Below, piece by piece: positions 6,321 to 13,354 of a stretch of DNA of 14,090 nt; position 1 is the first letter of the stretch; each line of letters opens with the position of its first letter. The notes under the pieces were generated by a model, which was given only the letters and a program-made list of their open reading frames with translations, did no database searches and was not told where the DNA came from. Origin of the DNA: Pseudomonadota bacterium (GTDB lineage: Bacteria > Pseudomonadota > Alphaproteobacteria > Rhizobiales > Xanthobacteraceae); assembly GCA_021779635.1 (NCBI GenBank), contig JAJYAH010000076.1:1021-15110 (forward strand), written 5' to 3'. A program made the position numbers and the translations under genes.

Positions 6321-7310
6321 ATGCGCAGATTGATTCTATCGAGCCTGGTCGTGGTTGCGGCATTGGGCGCGGTTCCCGCGGACGCGGAAGTCCTCACCGT
6401 CGCATCGAGGTCGGTGGCCGACGAGAAGGCGGTGTTTGCCACGGTCGAGAGCATCAGCGTGGTGCCGGCGCGCGGGCGAATCGGCGGCACCGTCGTCCAG
6501 CTCAACGTCAGGGAAGGCGATTCGGTCACGAGCGGCCAGGCGATTGCAGCCATCGGCGACGAGAAGCTCGCTTTGCAGATGAAGTCGCTCGATGCGCAGA
6601 TCGGTGCGTTGCAGGCGCAGTCGGACCAGGCGCAAATCGATTTTACGCGAACCGAAGGGCTGGTGGACCGCGGCATACTTCCGCGCGTCAAACTGGACGA
6701 GGCCCGGACCGCCCTCAATGTCGCGGAAAACGGGCTGCGAGCGAAGACTGCCGAGCGAGCGGTGGTCCAGCAGCAGTTCACCGAAGGCCAGGTGCTTGCG
6801 CCCGCCGGCGGACGCGTGTTGAAGAAGCTGGTGGCGATGGGTTCCGTCGTGCTGCCTGGCGACCCCATTGCGATGATCGCGCAACAGGATTTCAAGCTGC
6901 GCCTGCGGGTGCCGGAACGCCACGCCCGCTTTCTGAAAGCCGGCGACAAGATCCGCGTCGACGGCGCCGAGTTCGGCGACCAGACCTCCAAGTCGGGCGT
7001 GATCGATCTGGTCTATCCGCAGATCGAGGATGGCCGCGTCATAGCCGATGCCACGGTTGCAGGGCTTGGGGAGTATTTCGTCGGCGATCGCCTCAGGGTC
7101 TGGATTTCGGGCGGAACGCGGACGGCCTTCGTGATCCCGTCGAGCTATGTGACGACCCGCTTCGGCATCGACTACGTCCATATCCGCCAGGCCGGGCGCA
7201 CCATCGACGTGCCGGTGCAGCGCGGCCGCGATTTGCCTTCTCCTGACCTTCCCAGCGGCCTTGAAATCCTGTCAGGCCTTCGCGTTGGTGACCAACTGGT
7301 GCAACCTTGA
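6321..7310 (+). CDS. RND efflux periplasmic adaptor subunit (HlyD/AcrA family)
   Basis: A 329-residue membrane-fusion protein linking an inner-membrane RND pump to an outer-membrane channel. The N-terminus MRRLILSSLVVVAALGAVPADA is a Sec signal peptide with likely cleavage near residue 22. There is no lipobox cysteine, so it should be a soluble periplasmic adaptor. The biotinyl-lipoyl halves are at about residues 48-82 (RGRIGGTVVQLNVREGDSVTSGQ) and 155-190 (APAGGRVLKKLVAMGSVVLPG). They flank a short alpha-hairpin of about 70 residues, then come beta-barrel and membrane-proximal domains to the C-terminus. Start choice is uncertain: in-frame ATGs also occur at 6261 and 6309, and a GTG at 6222, five bases after the regulator stop. 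I prefer 6321 because it begins exactly at the signal peptide. Its stop overlaps the start of the pump gene. The short hairpin suggests a heavy-metal or small-molecule rather than AcrA-like pump, but this is weak evidence. Confidence 0.88.
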   Translation: MRRLILSSLVVVAALGAVPADAEVLTVASRSVADEKAVFATVESISVVPARGRIGGTVVQLNVREGDSVTSGQAIAAIGDEKLALQMKSLDAQIGALQAQSDQAQIDFTRTEGLVDRGILPRVKLDEARTALNVAENGLRAKTAERAVVQQQFTEGQVLAPAGGRVLKKLVAMGSVVLPGDPIAMIAQQDFKLRLRVPERHARFLKAGDKIRVDGAEFGDQTSKSGVIDLVYPQIEDGRVIADATVAGLGEYFVGDRLRVWISGGTRTAFVIPSSYVTTRFGIDYVHIRQAGRTIDVPVQRGRDLPSPDLPSGLEILSGLRVGDQLVQP

Positions 7311-10300
7311 ATCTCGGCTTGTCGGGACGGCTCACCCGGGCGACCATCAATTCGCCGCTGACGCCGCTGTTTCTGCTCGCGTCGCTGGTCGTCGGCCTGA
7401 TCGCCGTCGTCGTCATCCCGCGCGAGGAAGAGCCCCAGATCAGCGTTCCCATGGTCGACATCCGCGTCAACGCGGACGGACTGCGCGGGCCCGATGCAGT
7501 TGAGCTCGTCACCAAGCCTCTCGAGGCGATCGTCAAGGGCATCGATGGCGTGGAGCATGTCTACAGCCAGACCGAAGACGATCGCGTCATGGTCACCGCG
7601 CGCTTCCTGGTCGGAACGAAGTCCGATGACGCGATCCTGCGGGTTCATGAGAAGATCCGGGCCAATCTGGACCGGATCCCGGTTGGCATTCCGGAGCCCC
7701 TGATCGTTGGCCGAGGCATCAACGACGTCGCCGTCACCACGCTCACGCTTTCGCCGAAGCCGTTTGCTGCCGATCGATGGTCGGACAAAGACCTCTATGA
7801 ACTCGCAGACAAATTGCGCGCCGAATTGACAAAGGTCGACAGTATCGGCCTGACTTACATCTCCGGCGGCGGAGCCCAGCAGATCAGGGTCGAGCCCGAT
7901 CCAGAGAAGCTGTCGCTGTTTGGCGTCACGCTCCAGCAACTCGTCGCCAAGGTGAAGGACGCCAATCGTTCGTTCCTGGCGGGACAGGTCCGCGACGCTG
8001 GTATCGTTCGCAGCGTCTCGGCCGGCCAGACCTTGTCGGGTATTCCCGACATTGGCCTGCTGCTGATTTCGACGCGGGACGGCCGGCCTGTTTATGTCAA
8101 GGACGTGGCCGCGGTGGTCATCGGACCGAGCGCGGCGGAGCACCGCGTCTGGAACGATGCGCCGGACGGCAAGGGCAGCTGGAACCGAGGTCCCGCGGTC
8201 ACCCTGGCGCTGGCCAAGCGGGCGGGCGCCAACGCGGTGGTCGTATCCGAGGATATCGCGCACAGGCTCGACGGGCTGAAGTCACGGCTGATCCCCGATG
8301 ACGTCGACGTCACGGTGACCCGCGACTATGGCGAGACAGCCAACGAGAAAGCCAACGAACTGCTGTTTCACCTCGGTCTCGCGACGATCTCGATCGTCGT
8401 TCTGATTGCGGTCGCGATCGGCTGGCGCGAGGCGCTGGTCACTCTCGTGGTGATCCCGACGACGATTCTGCTGACGCTGTTTGCCGCCAATCTGATGGGC
8501 TACACCATCAATCGCGTCAGCCTGTTCGCGCTGATTTTCTCGATCGGTATCCTGGTCGACGATGCCATCGTGGTGGTCGAGAACATCGCCCGCCATTGGG
8601 GAATGAAGGACGGGCGGCCCCGCCTGCAGGCCACGATCGAGGCGGTCGCCGAAGTCGGCAATCCAACCGTGGTCGCGACCTTGACGGTCGTCGCGGCGCT
8701 GCTGCCGATGCTGTTCGTCTCCGGACTGATGGGCCCCTACATGGCGCCGATTCCGGCCAATGCCTCCGCGGCCATGCTGTTTTCGTTCTTTGTCGCGATG
8801 GTGGTGGCGCCTTGGCTGATGCTGCGGCTGGCGCCGAAGGACGGCGCGGTTCCGGTTCACGCGGCCCATGACGAAGGCGTGCTCGGGCGCATCTATCGGC
8901 GCATCGCGACGCCGATCGTCAGCAGCAAACGCTCGGCCTGGATATTCCTGATGAGCGTCGGCGTCGCGACGTTGCTGTCGATGGCCCTGTTCGCGACGAA
9001 ATCCGTGACGGTCAAATTGCTGCCGTTCGACAACAAATCCGAGATCGCGGTCATGGTCGATCTGCCGGAGGGGGCAAGCCTCGAGGACACCGAGCGCACA
9101 TTGTTCGCGGCGGCGGATATTGCGCGCGGACTGCCCGAAATCACTTCGGTGCAGTCCTACGCCGGCACGCCGGCGCCCTTCAATTTCAACGGTCTCGTGC
9201 GCCACTATTATGTTCGCGAAAGACCTGAACTGGGCGAATTGCAGGTCAATCTGGCCGCGCGCGGGGATCGCAAGCGGGCAAGCCACGACATTGCGCTCGA
9301 TCTGCGACAGCGCCTCAAGGTCGTCAGCGTTCCCGCAGGCACCAGCATCAAGGTCGTCGAGGTGCCGCCTGGGCCGCCGGTGCTTGCTACCCTGCTGGCT
9401 GAAATCTATGGGCCCGATGCGGCAACGCGACGGGCGGTCACCGGCGAGATCAAAAAGCTCTTCGCCGAAGTACCGTTCATCGTCGATATCGATGATTCGA
9501 TCGGCGAGAAGCGGCCACGGCTGCGGCTGTCGATCGACCAGGAACGGCTTGAGTTTTTTGGTGTCGAGCAACGTGACGTCTACGACACCGTCCAGACGCT
9601 GTTCGGCGGCGTATCGATCGGCTATTCCCATCGCGGCGAAGACCGCAATCCGATCGAGATCGCGGTCAGGCTGCCGAAGCATTATCTCGCCTGGACCGAG
9701 GCCCTGGCGTCAACGCCTGTTCCCGCGAACACGCTGCCGGGCAACAAAACCGTTGTCGAACTCGGACAAGTCGTCAAGACGACCATCGAGGAGGGATCTC
9801 CGGTCATCTTCCGGCGCGACGGCCGCTTTGCCGATATGGTGATGGCCGAACTCGCTGGCCGCTTCGAGGCGCCGCTCTACGGCATGCTCGAAGTGGCCAA
9901 GCGCGTCGACGCCCACGACTGGGGCGCGTTGCCAAAGCCGGTCATCAGCCTGCACGGACAGCCGTCCGACGAGTCCCATCCGACACTATTGTGGGACGGC
10001 GAGTGGGAAATCACCTATGTGACCTTCCGCGACATGGGCGCGGCCTTTGGCGCGGCGATCCTCGGCATCTACGTGCTGGTCGTGGCCCAGTTCCGCAGCT
10101 TCAAGCTTCCGCTCGTCATCCTGACGCCGATTCCTCTCACCCTGATCGGAATTCTGGTTGGGCATTGGCTGTTGGGCGCGCCTTTCACCGCGACCTCGAT
10201 GATCGGCTTCATCGCGCTCGCGGGCATCATCGTGCGCAATTCGATCCTGCTCGTTGACTTCATTCGTCACAGTGGCGGACAGGGCAAGACGCTGCGCGAC

Positions 10301-10522
10301 GTGGTGCTGGAAGCCGGCGCCGTGCGCTTCAAGCCGATCCTCCTCACCGCGCTGGCGGCGATGATCGGCGCCGCCACCATTTTGCTCGATCCGATTTTTC
10401 AGGGCCTGGCGATCTCGCTGCTGTTCGGCCTTGCGTCCTCAACGCTGCTGACGGTCCTCGTCATCCCCGCGATTTACATTGCGCTACGCCAGCCCTCACC
10501 GCAGACATCACCCAGCAAGTAA
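7307..10522 (+). CDS. RND efflux transporter permease (HAE-1/AcrB-like)
   Basis: A 1071-residue proton-driven inner-membrane pump of usual length, with the twelve-helix duplicated RND plan. The first helix (about residues 20-38) is followed by a periplasmic pore loop, then helices 2-6 from about 355 to 510. The TM4 proton-relay pair is present as GILVDDAIVVVEN (D418 and D419). The second half ends with helices 8-12 from about 915. In TM10 the block GIIVRNSILLVDF has arginine (R977) where AcrB has lysine 940. The start is TTG at 7307, overlapping the adaptor stop as TTGA; no other start preserves the family N-terminus. The substrate cannot be read from the sequence. The acidic TM4 pair separates it from CzcA-type metal pumps with the DFG..DGA variant, and the context suggests a sulfur-related or stress-generated substrate. 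No outer-membrane factor gene accompanies it. Confidence 0.93.
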   Translation: MNLGLSGRLTRATINSPLTPLFLLASLVVGLIAVVVIPREEEPQISVPMVDIRVNADGLRGPDAVELVTKPLEAIVKGIDGVEHVYSQTEDDRVMVTARFLVGTKSDDAILRVHEKIRANLDRIPVGIPEPLIVGRGINDVAVTTLTLSPKPFAADRWSDKDLYELADKLRAELTKVDSIGLTYISGGGAQQIRVEPDPEKLSLFGVTLQQLVAKVKDANRSFLAGQVRDAGIVRSVSAGQTLSGIPDIGLLLISTRDGRPVYVKDVAAVVIGPSAAEHRVWNDAPDGKGSWNRGPAVTLALAKRAGANAVVVSEDIAHRLDGLKSRLIPDDVDVTVTRDYGETANEKANELLFHLGLATISIVVLIAVAIGWREALVTLVVIPTTILLTLFAANLMGYTINRVSLFALIFSIGILVDDAIVVVENIARHWGMKDGRPRLQATIEAVAEVGNPTVVATLTVVAALLPMLFVSGLMGPYMAPIPANASAAMLFSFFVAMVVAPWLMLRLAPKDGAVPVHAAHDEGVLGRIYRRIATPIVSSKRSAWIFLMSVGVATLLSMALFATKSVTVKLLPFDNKSEIAVMVDLPEGASLEDTERTLFAAADIARGLPEITSVQSYAGTPAPFNFNGLVRHYYVRERPELGELQVNLAARGDRKRASHDIALDLRQRLKVVSVPAGTSIKVVEVPPGPPVLATLLAEIYGPDAATRRAVTGEIKKLFAEVPFIVDIDDSIGEKRPRLRLSIDQERLEFFGVEQRDVYDTVQTLFGGVSIGYSHRGEDRNPIEIAVRLPKHYLAWTEALASTPVPANTLPGNKTVVELGQVVKTTIEEGSPVIFRRDGRFADMVMAELAGRFEAPLYGMLEVAKRVDAHDWGALPKPVISLHGQPSDESHPTLLWDGEWEITYVTFRDMGAAFGAAILGIYVLVVAQFRSFKLPLVILTPIPLTLIGILVGHWLLGAPFTATSMIGFIALAGIIVRNSILLVDFIRHSGGQGKTLRDVVLEAGAVRFKPILLTALAAMIGAATILLDPIFQGLAISLLFGLASSTLLTVLVIPAIYIALRQPSPQTSPSK

Positions 10523-10533
10523 GGAGCCCTCTC

Positions 10534-10893
10534 ATGGAAAAGAACTATTCCGACATCACCAAGCGCATTTCCGGCGACCTGCGGAAACTGCGCCAGGACA
10601 TTCCCGACACCATGAAGGCCTTCTCGGCCTTGGCGCAGGCGGCGACCCGCGAAGGCGTGCTTGACAAGAAGACCAAGGAGCTGATTGCGCTGGCGATCGG
10701 CATTGCCACGCGCTGCGACGGCTGTATCGGCTTCCATACCGAGGCGCTGGTCAAGCTGGGCGCCACGCGCCAGGAAGTGGAGGAAACACTCGGCATGGCC
10801 GTCTACATGGGCGGCGGTCCGTCGCTGATGTATGCCGCCGATGCGATATCCGCCTATGAACAATTTGAGAAGCAGCTGAACGTTGCCGCCTAG
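10534..10893 (+). CDS. AhpD-like carboxymuconolactone decarboxylase family protein
   Basis: A 119-residue single-domain protein of the CMD/AhpD fold. It carries the full catalytic pattern E-x11-CxxC-x3-H of AhpD-type thiol peroxidases or reductases: E49, C61, C64 and H68 (RCDGCIGFHTEALVKLGA). Family members form oligomers and use the CxxC pair to reduce peroxide or disulfide partners, with the histidine and glutamate relaying protons. True gamma-carboxymuconolactone decarboxylases lack the CxxC, so a decarboxylase role is unlikely. The start at 10534 has a GGAG (10523-10526) immediately after the pump stop, so it is translated from the same operon under the persulfide-type repressor. A function in oxidant or persulfide reduction during sulfide stress is inferred. 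No signal peptide is present; it is cytoplasmic. Confidence 0.92.
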   Translation: MEKNYSDITKRISGDLRKLRQDIPDTMKAFSALAQAATREGVLDKKTKELIALAIGIATRCDGCIGFHTEALVKLGATRQEVEETLGMAVYMGGGPSLMYAADAISAYEQFEKQLNVAA

Positions 10894-10948
10894 ATTGATC
10901 TGAGGTCGCGGATACCCCGTCCGGAATTGGCAAACGCGCGCCAGCGTG

Positions 10949-10969
10949 CGACCTCCCCGGCGGGGGTCG
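10949..10969 (+). terminator. GC-rich hairpin after the RND operon
   Basis: CGACC-t-CCC pairs with GGG-GGTCG around a four-base loop, 56 bases after the stop of the AhpD-like gene. It is a strong stem with one bulged T but has no T-run, so it is either a weak intrinsic terminator or a 3'-end stabilising structure. Confidence 0.4.
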
Positions 10970-11103
10970 GACAACTTGACATGGCCGCGTATGGTGCGCA
11001 CCGCAATTGTTCACTCAGGGTTCATCGCGAAATAGCACAATGGACGAGATGCTAATGTTTGCGACGGTCGTCGGCCGCAAACCCGAGGAAAGGACCCAAT
11101 TGG

Positions 11104-11343
11104 ATGAGCAGAAAAATTCTTTCGATTTCGGCATTCGCCGCCTTGTTGTGCTTCGCAAGCGTTAGTGCCCAGGCCGCGGGCGGTTGTGGCCGCGGCGAAC
11201 ATCGCGGCGGGGATGGTCGGTGCTACGCTAACGAAGGCGTGGTCGTGGTGCCCGGTGCGGTGGTTGTTGCTCCACCGGTCGGCGTGGTTTGCGGACCAGG
11301 ACTTCGCTGGCACCCTCGGCGGCACCGCTGCTGGGCCTACTGA
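11104..11343 (+). CDS. Small secreted cysteine-containing protein, function unknown
   Basis: A 79-residue protein with a clear Sec signal peptide (MSRKILSISAFAALLCFASVSAQA, cleavage after about residue 24). The mature part of about 55 residues has four cysteines (C28, C40, C63 and C76). They sit in two parallel blocks, GGCGRGEHRGGDGRC and VVCGPGLRWHPRRHRCW, separated by a Val/Pro-rich linker. Two disulfides in the periplasm are likely. Similar short proteins ending in WHP-RRHRCW are, from memory, common in Bradyrhizobium and relatives and have no assigned function. The frame extends to 11059, but the ATG at 11104 starts at the signal peptide and has AGGAAAGGA about nine bases upstream. It stands alone and converges on the cytochrome c gene. 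Confidence 0.75.
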   Translation: MSRKILSISAFAALLCFASVSAQAAGGCGRGEHRGGDGRCYANEGVVVVPGAVVVAPPVGVVCGPGLRWHPRRHRCWAY

Positions 11344-11641
11344 GTCCATCAGGCGAATTGGCGGACCCTCAGCTGAAAACAAGACGATGACAGCGGCAAA
11401 GCCCATTGCCGTTGTTGCGTTCGATAGGGCGTTCCAGCGAGGCGGAACGGAAGACAGAGATGCCCAGCCGGGGGTGGGTATTCAACCGCTGGGCATCGGG
11501 TAAATCAGGCCGACTTTCGAAATCGGCACCTTTGCGACATGCCGGCCGGCCCAGCGAATGTCTGAAGTTAGGGGTGGACCGGAAGTGATCAGCGGACGCT
11601 CACGAGTCGTGGTCGCCAGCTCGCACCTGAGATCGCCTACT
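11344..11641. other. Intergenic stretch between convergent genes, hairpins only
   Basis: No supported gene in 298 bases. It holds several stems: CGTTCC/GGAACG at 11430-11449, the long hairpin listed separately at 11459-11497, and a near-palindrome CCGACTTTCGAAATCGG at about 11509-11525. These fit 3'-end structures for the two converging transcripts. The remainder looks like decayed or non-coding sequence. Confidence 0.5.
11459..11497. terminator. 10-bp inverted repeat, candidate bidirectional terminator
   Basis: GATGCCCAGC (11459-11468) pairs perfectly with GCTGGGCATC (11488-11497) around a 19-base loop, between the convergent secreted-protein and cytochrome c genes. On the minus strand it is followed by a pyrimidine-rich stretch (TCTGTCTTCC); on the plus strand there is no T-run. 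Confidence 0.35.
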
Positions 11642-11959
11642 CTAATGCCTTTTTAGACTAAGAATATATGCGATCAGGTCGTTTGAATCGGCGCTGGAAA
11701 TTATGAAGTCGGGCATATTCTCGTGGTTTGAATGAAGAAACGCATTCAAGGAAATTCCCGTGGTCGATGGCAGGTCAGCGATGCTCTGAAAGCTTGGAGG
11801 ATCAGCTTTGTCGGTAAGGGTCATCGGCAGAACGCGATGGCATGAGCTGCATCGCTTCGTCGCGATCGCGCGACCAGACACTGCATCGCCAACTGACTGA
11901 GCGAGTGCTGGAAACTGTGCCGCTAAAATCGCCGCAGCGACTAAGCATGGTAGTTTCAT
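11642..11959 (-). CDS. Small periplasmic class I cytochrome c
   Basis: A 105-residue precursor with a signal peptide (MKLPCLVAAAILAAQFPALA, cleavage near residue 20) and a mature domain of about 85 residues. The haem-attachment motif is CSSCH (37-41). The distal methionine ligand is probably M82 in ENMPDF, and the C-terminal helix DLIAYILSLKR is typical of class I cytochromes c. It would shuttle electrons in the periplasm. The frame can extend to a GTG at 11977, which has a weak AGAGA upstream; the ATG at 11959 begins at the signal peptide but has no clear ribosome site, so the start is unsettled. It stands alone, divergent from the small gene at 12195, with two inverted repeats between them. 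A donor role to an oxidase or reductase cannot be decided. Confidence 0.85.
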   Translation of the reverse strand: MKLPCLVAAAILAAQFPALAQSVGDAVSGRAIATKRCSSCHRVLPMTLTDKADPPSFQSIADLPSTTGISLNAFLHSNHENMPDFIISSADSNDLIAYILSLKRH

Positions 11960-12019
11960 CCAACGCACGGTAATCACCCTGTCTCTTCATGGCGGGAAGG
12001 CCGGAATTGATCGGCGCTC

Positions 12020-12039
12020 GTCAAACCGGCGCGTTTGAC
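12020..12039. promoter_or_regulatory. Inverted repeat GTCAAAC-N6-GTTTGAC, candidate operator
   Basis: Perfect 7-bp arms (12020-12026 and 12033-12039) with a six-base spacer lie 43-81 bases upstream of the two possible cytochrome c starts. Each arm contains TTGAC reading outward. The geometry fits binding of a dimeric repressor or activator; the regulator is unknown. Confidence 0.45.
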
Positions 12040-12087
12040 CAACCACCCCCCTCTTTTCTACCTTGGCGCAGCAAAATTCCAGCTTTA

Positions 12088-12107
12088 TATGTCGACTCCC
12101 CGACATA
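12088..12107. promoter_or_regulatory. Inverted repeat TATGTCG-N6-CGACATA, candidate operator
   Basis: Perfect 7-bp arms (12088-12094 and 12101-12107) with a six-base spacer lie about 88 bases upstream of the small gene at 12195. The site overlaps a possible plus-strand -10 (TATATG, 12086-12091) preceded at 17 bases by TTGGCG (12063-12068), so occupancy would block that start. Confidence 0.45.
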
Positions 12108-12194
12108 ACGGGCATCTGGTTTTACTCTTTACCGTCCTTTGTTGCCGGTAACTGAGGGTGTCGTGCTCCCGTCCTGCCTGCAGGGGAATCGACC

Positions 12195-12380
12195 ATGGAT
12201 AAATTCCTGCACGAAGAGAACCTGAAATTACTCCACAAACGACTGACGGAAACGACCGACGAAAAACAACGTCAGGTCCTTGAAAATCTCATTGCCGAAC
12301 GCGAGACCAGTTGCCGCGAGTGGCAGCTCAAACCCGGTCGAGGATTGGCGCAATCCCGAGCCAGGGGGCGAGCGTTATGA
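12195..12380 (+). CDS. Small conserved-type hypothetical protein coupled to the methyltransferase
   Basis: A 61-residue soluble protein without signal peptide. Residues 1-36 form a charged amphipathic helix pattern (MDKFLHEENLKLLHKRLTE, then KQRQVLENLIAERE). This resembles short proteins of Bradyrhizobium relatives that begin MDxFxxxENL and end near LLAEE. The last 25 residues (CREWQLKPGRGLAQ onward) look unlike that family, are Arg/Gly-rich, and may be drift or an extension past the ancestral end. The start has a strong AGGGGAA ribosome site. The stop overlaps the next start (ATGA at 12377-12380), so the pair is translationally coupled. Function is unknown. Confidence 0.7.
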   Translation: MDKFLHEENLKLLHKRLTETTDEKQRQVLENLIAERETSCREWQLKPGRGLAQSRARGRAL

Positions 12381-13210
12381 GCGATGCGACTTCGCAGACC
12401 ATATATTTTTACGATCGGCATCCCATCTCGTACGAGATCATCCTTGCGAAACTACGCGCAAGCCGTGGCCACCTCGATGGCCTGCGTCCGGAAGAATTAT
12501 TTCCACATGACCAGGATCATTATGGTGGTGTTGCAGCCACGGATGAATTGGCGCGCGGGGCACAGATCGGTCATGGAACGCGCGTAGCCGATTTCTGTGC
12601 CGGTCTGGGCGGCACCGTGCGCTATCTTGCTTGCAAATATGGCGCCAATGTCACCGGTATTGAATTGACTCCGGCGCGTGTCGCAGGCGCGCAAGAGCTG
12701 ACTAAACGCGTTGGTCTTCAGGAAGTCGCCCGTGTCATCGAGGGCAACGTATTGGAGACTCCACTGGCTGACGCGAGTATGGACGCCGTTGTCAGCCAAG
12801 AGGCATTTTGTCATGTGCCCGACCTGAAAAGAGCGCTTGCCGAGGCCTTTCGGATTCTAGGAAAAGACGGCAGGTTGGCGTTCACAGACTGGGTAGCCAA
12901 TCACCCGCTCGCCGCCGACGATGCACAATTGATGTGGGAAGGGATGGCCATTCAGCCTCTGCGGTCAATCCCCGAATATCGCAATCTGGTCGAGAGCGTC
13001 GGTCTGAGGGTGATATCGTCAAAAGATTTGACGGAGGATTGGGAACCAATTCTGAAAGAGCGCCTGGCAATGTATCAACGGCTGCGTGAAGAAGCCCGGC
13101 AAGCTGGGACCCCAATGGGGCACGATGCGTTTCACAAGTCCTACATTCGATTTGTTGAACTGATTCAAGAGCGCAAGATGGGCGGCGTCAGGATAGTGGC
13201 GACGAAGTAG
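12377..13210 (+). CDS. Class I SAM-dependent methyltransferase
   Basis: A 277-residue Rossmann-fold methyltransferase. Motif I is VADFCAGLGG (70-79), a variant of DxGxGxG. The acidic residue at the end of strand 2 is E96 (GIELTPAR), a GNVLETPLADASMD block (123-136) follows, and the post-motif SQEAFCHVPD (140-149) resembles enzymes acting on small amines such as sarcosine/glycine or phosphoethanolamine N-methyltransferases. The N-terminal extension (YDRHPISYEIILAKL) and FPHDQDHYGG probably form a substrate lid. The exact substrate is not assignable. The start ATG at 12377 is preceded by GGGGGCG and overlaps the upstream stop; the frame runs further up to 12311 but only across the preceding gene. 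Base composition is visibly more AT-rich than the RND operon, a hint of separate origin. It converges on the truncated haemoglobin gene with 144 bp between. Confidence 0.88.
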   Translation: MSDATSQTIYFYDRHPISYEIILAKLRASRGHLDGLRPEELFPHDQDHYGGVAATDELARGAQIGHGTRVADFCAGLGGTVRYLACKYGANVTGIELTPARVAGAQELTKRVGLQEVARVIEGNVLETPLADASMDAVVSQEAFCHVPDLKRALAEAFRILGKDGRLAFTDWVANHPLAADDAQLMWEGMAIQPLRSIPEYRNLVESVGLRVISSKDLTEDWEPILKERLAMYQRLREEARQAGTPMGHDAFHKSYIRFVELIQERKMGGVRIVATK

Positions 13211-13284
13211 CAGGCGCGTGATTGAGGAACGCCATAGCACCAACGTCTTATTTTGACCCAGACGGCGTGAGAGCCCCATCGATG

Positions 13285-13309
13285 CCGTGATTCCCTTTCT
13301 GAATCGCGG
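13285..13309. terminator. 9-bp hairpin between convergent genes
   Basis: CCGTGATTC (13285-13293) pairs with GAATCGCGG (13301-13309), with one G-T wobble, around a seven-base loop. It lies between the methyltransferase and haemoglobin stop codons and may end both transcripts. There is no T-run on either side. Confidence 0.4.
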
Positions 13310-13354
13310 TGGGGGGATCAGAGGTTTCGTTCAGAGGGCGAAGGGGTGCTTCGT

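Noticed and set aside
8282..9682. Minus-strand 466-codon open frame opposite the RND permease
   Set aside because: It is an antisense shadow rich in Arg, Asp, Gln and His with no recognisable domain; the plus-strand permease is unambiguous.
10534..10893. Naming the gene as a true 4-carboxymuconolactone decarboxylase
   Set aside because: It has the AhpD CxxC and E/H catalytic residues and no protocatechuate pathway neighbours.
10976..10981. Consensus TTGACA -35 before the small secreted protein
   Set aside because: No acceptable -10 at 15-19 bases downstream; left unannotated as a promoter.
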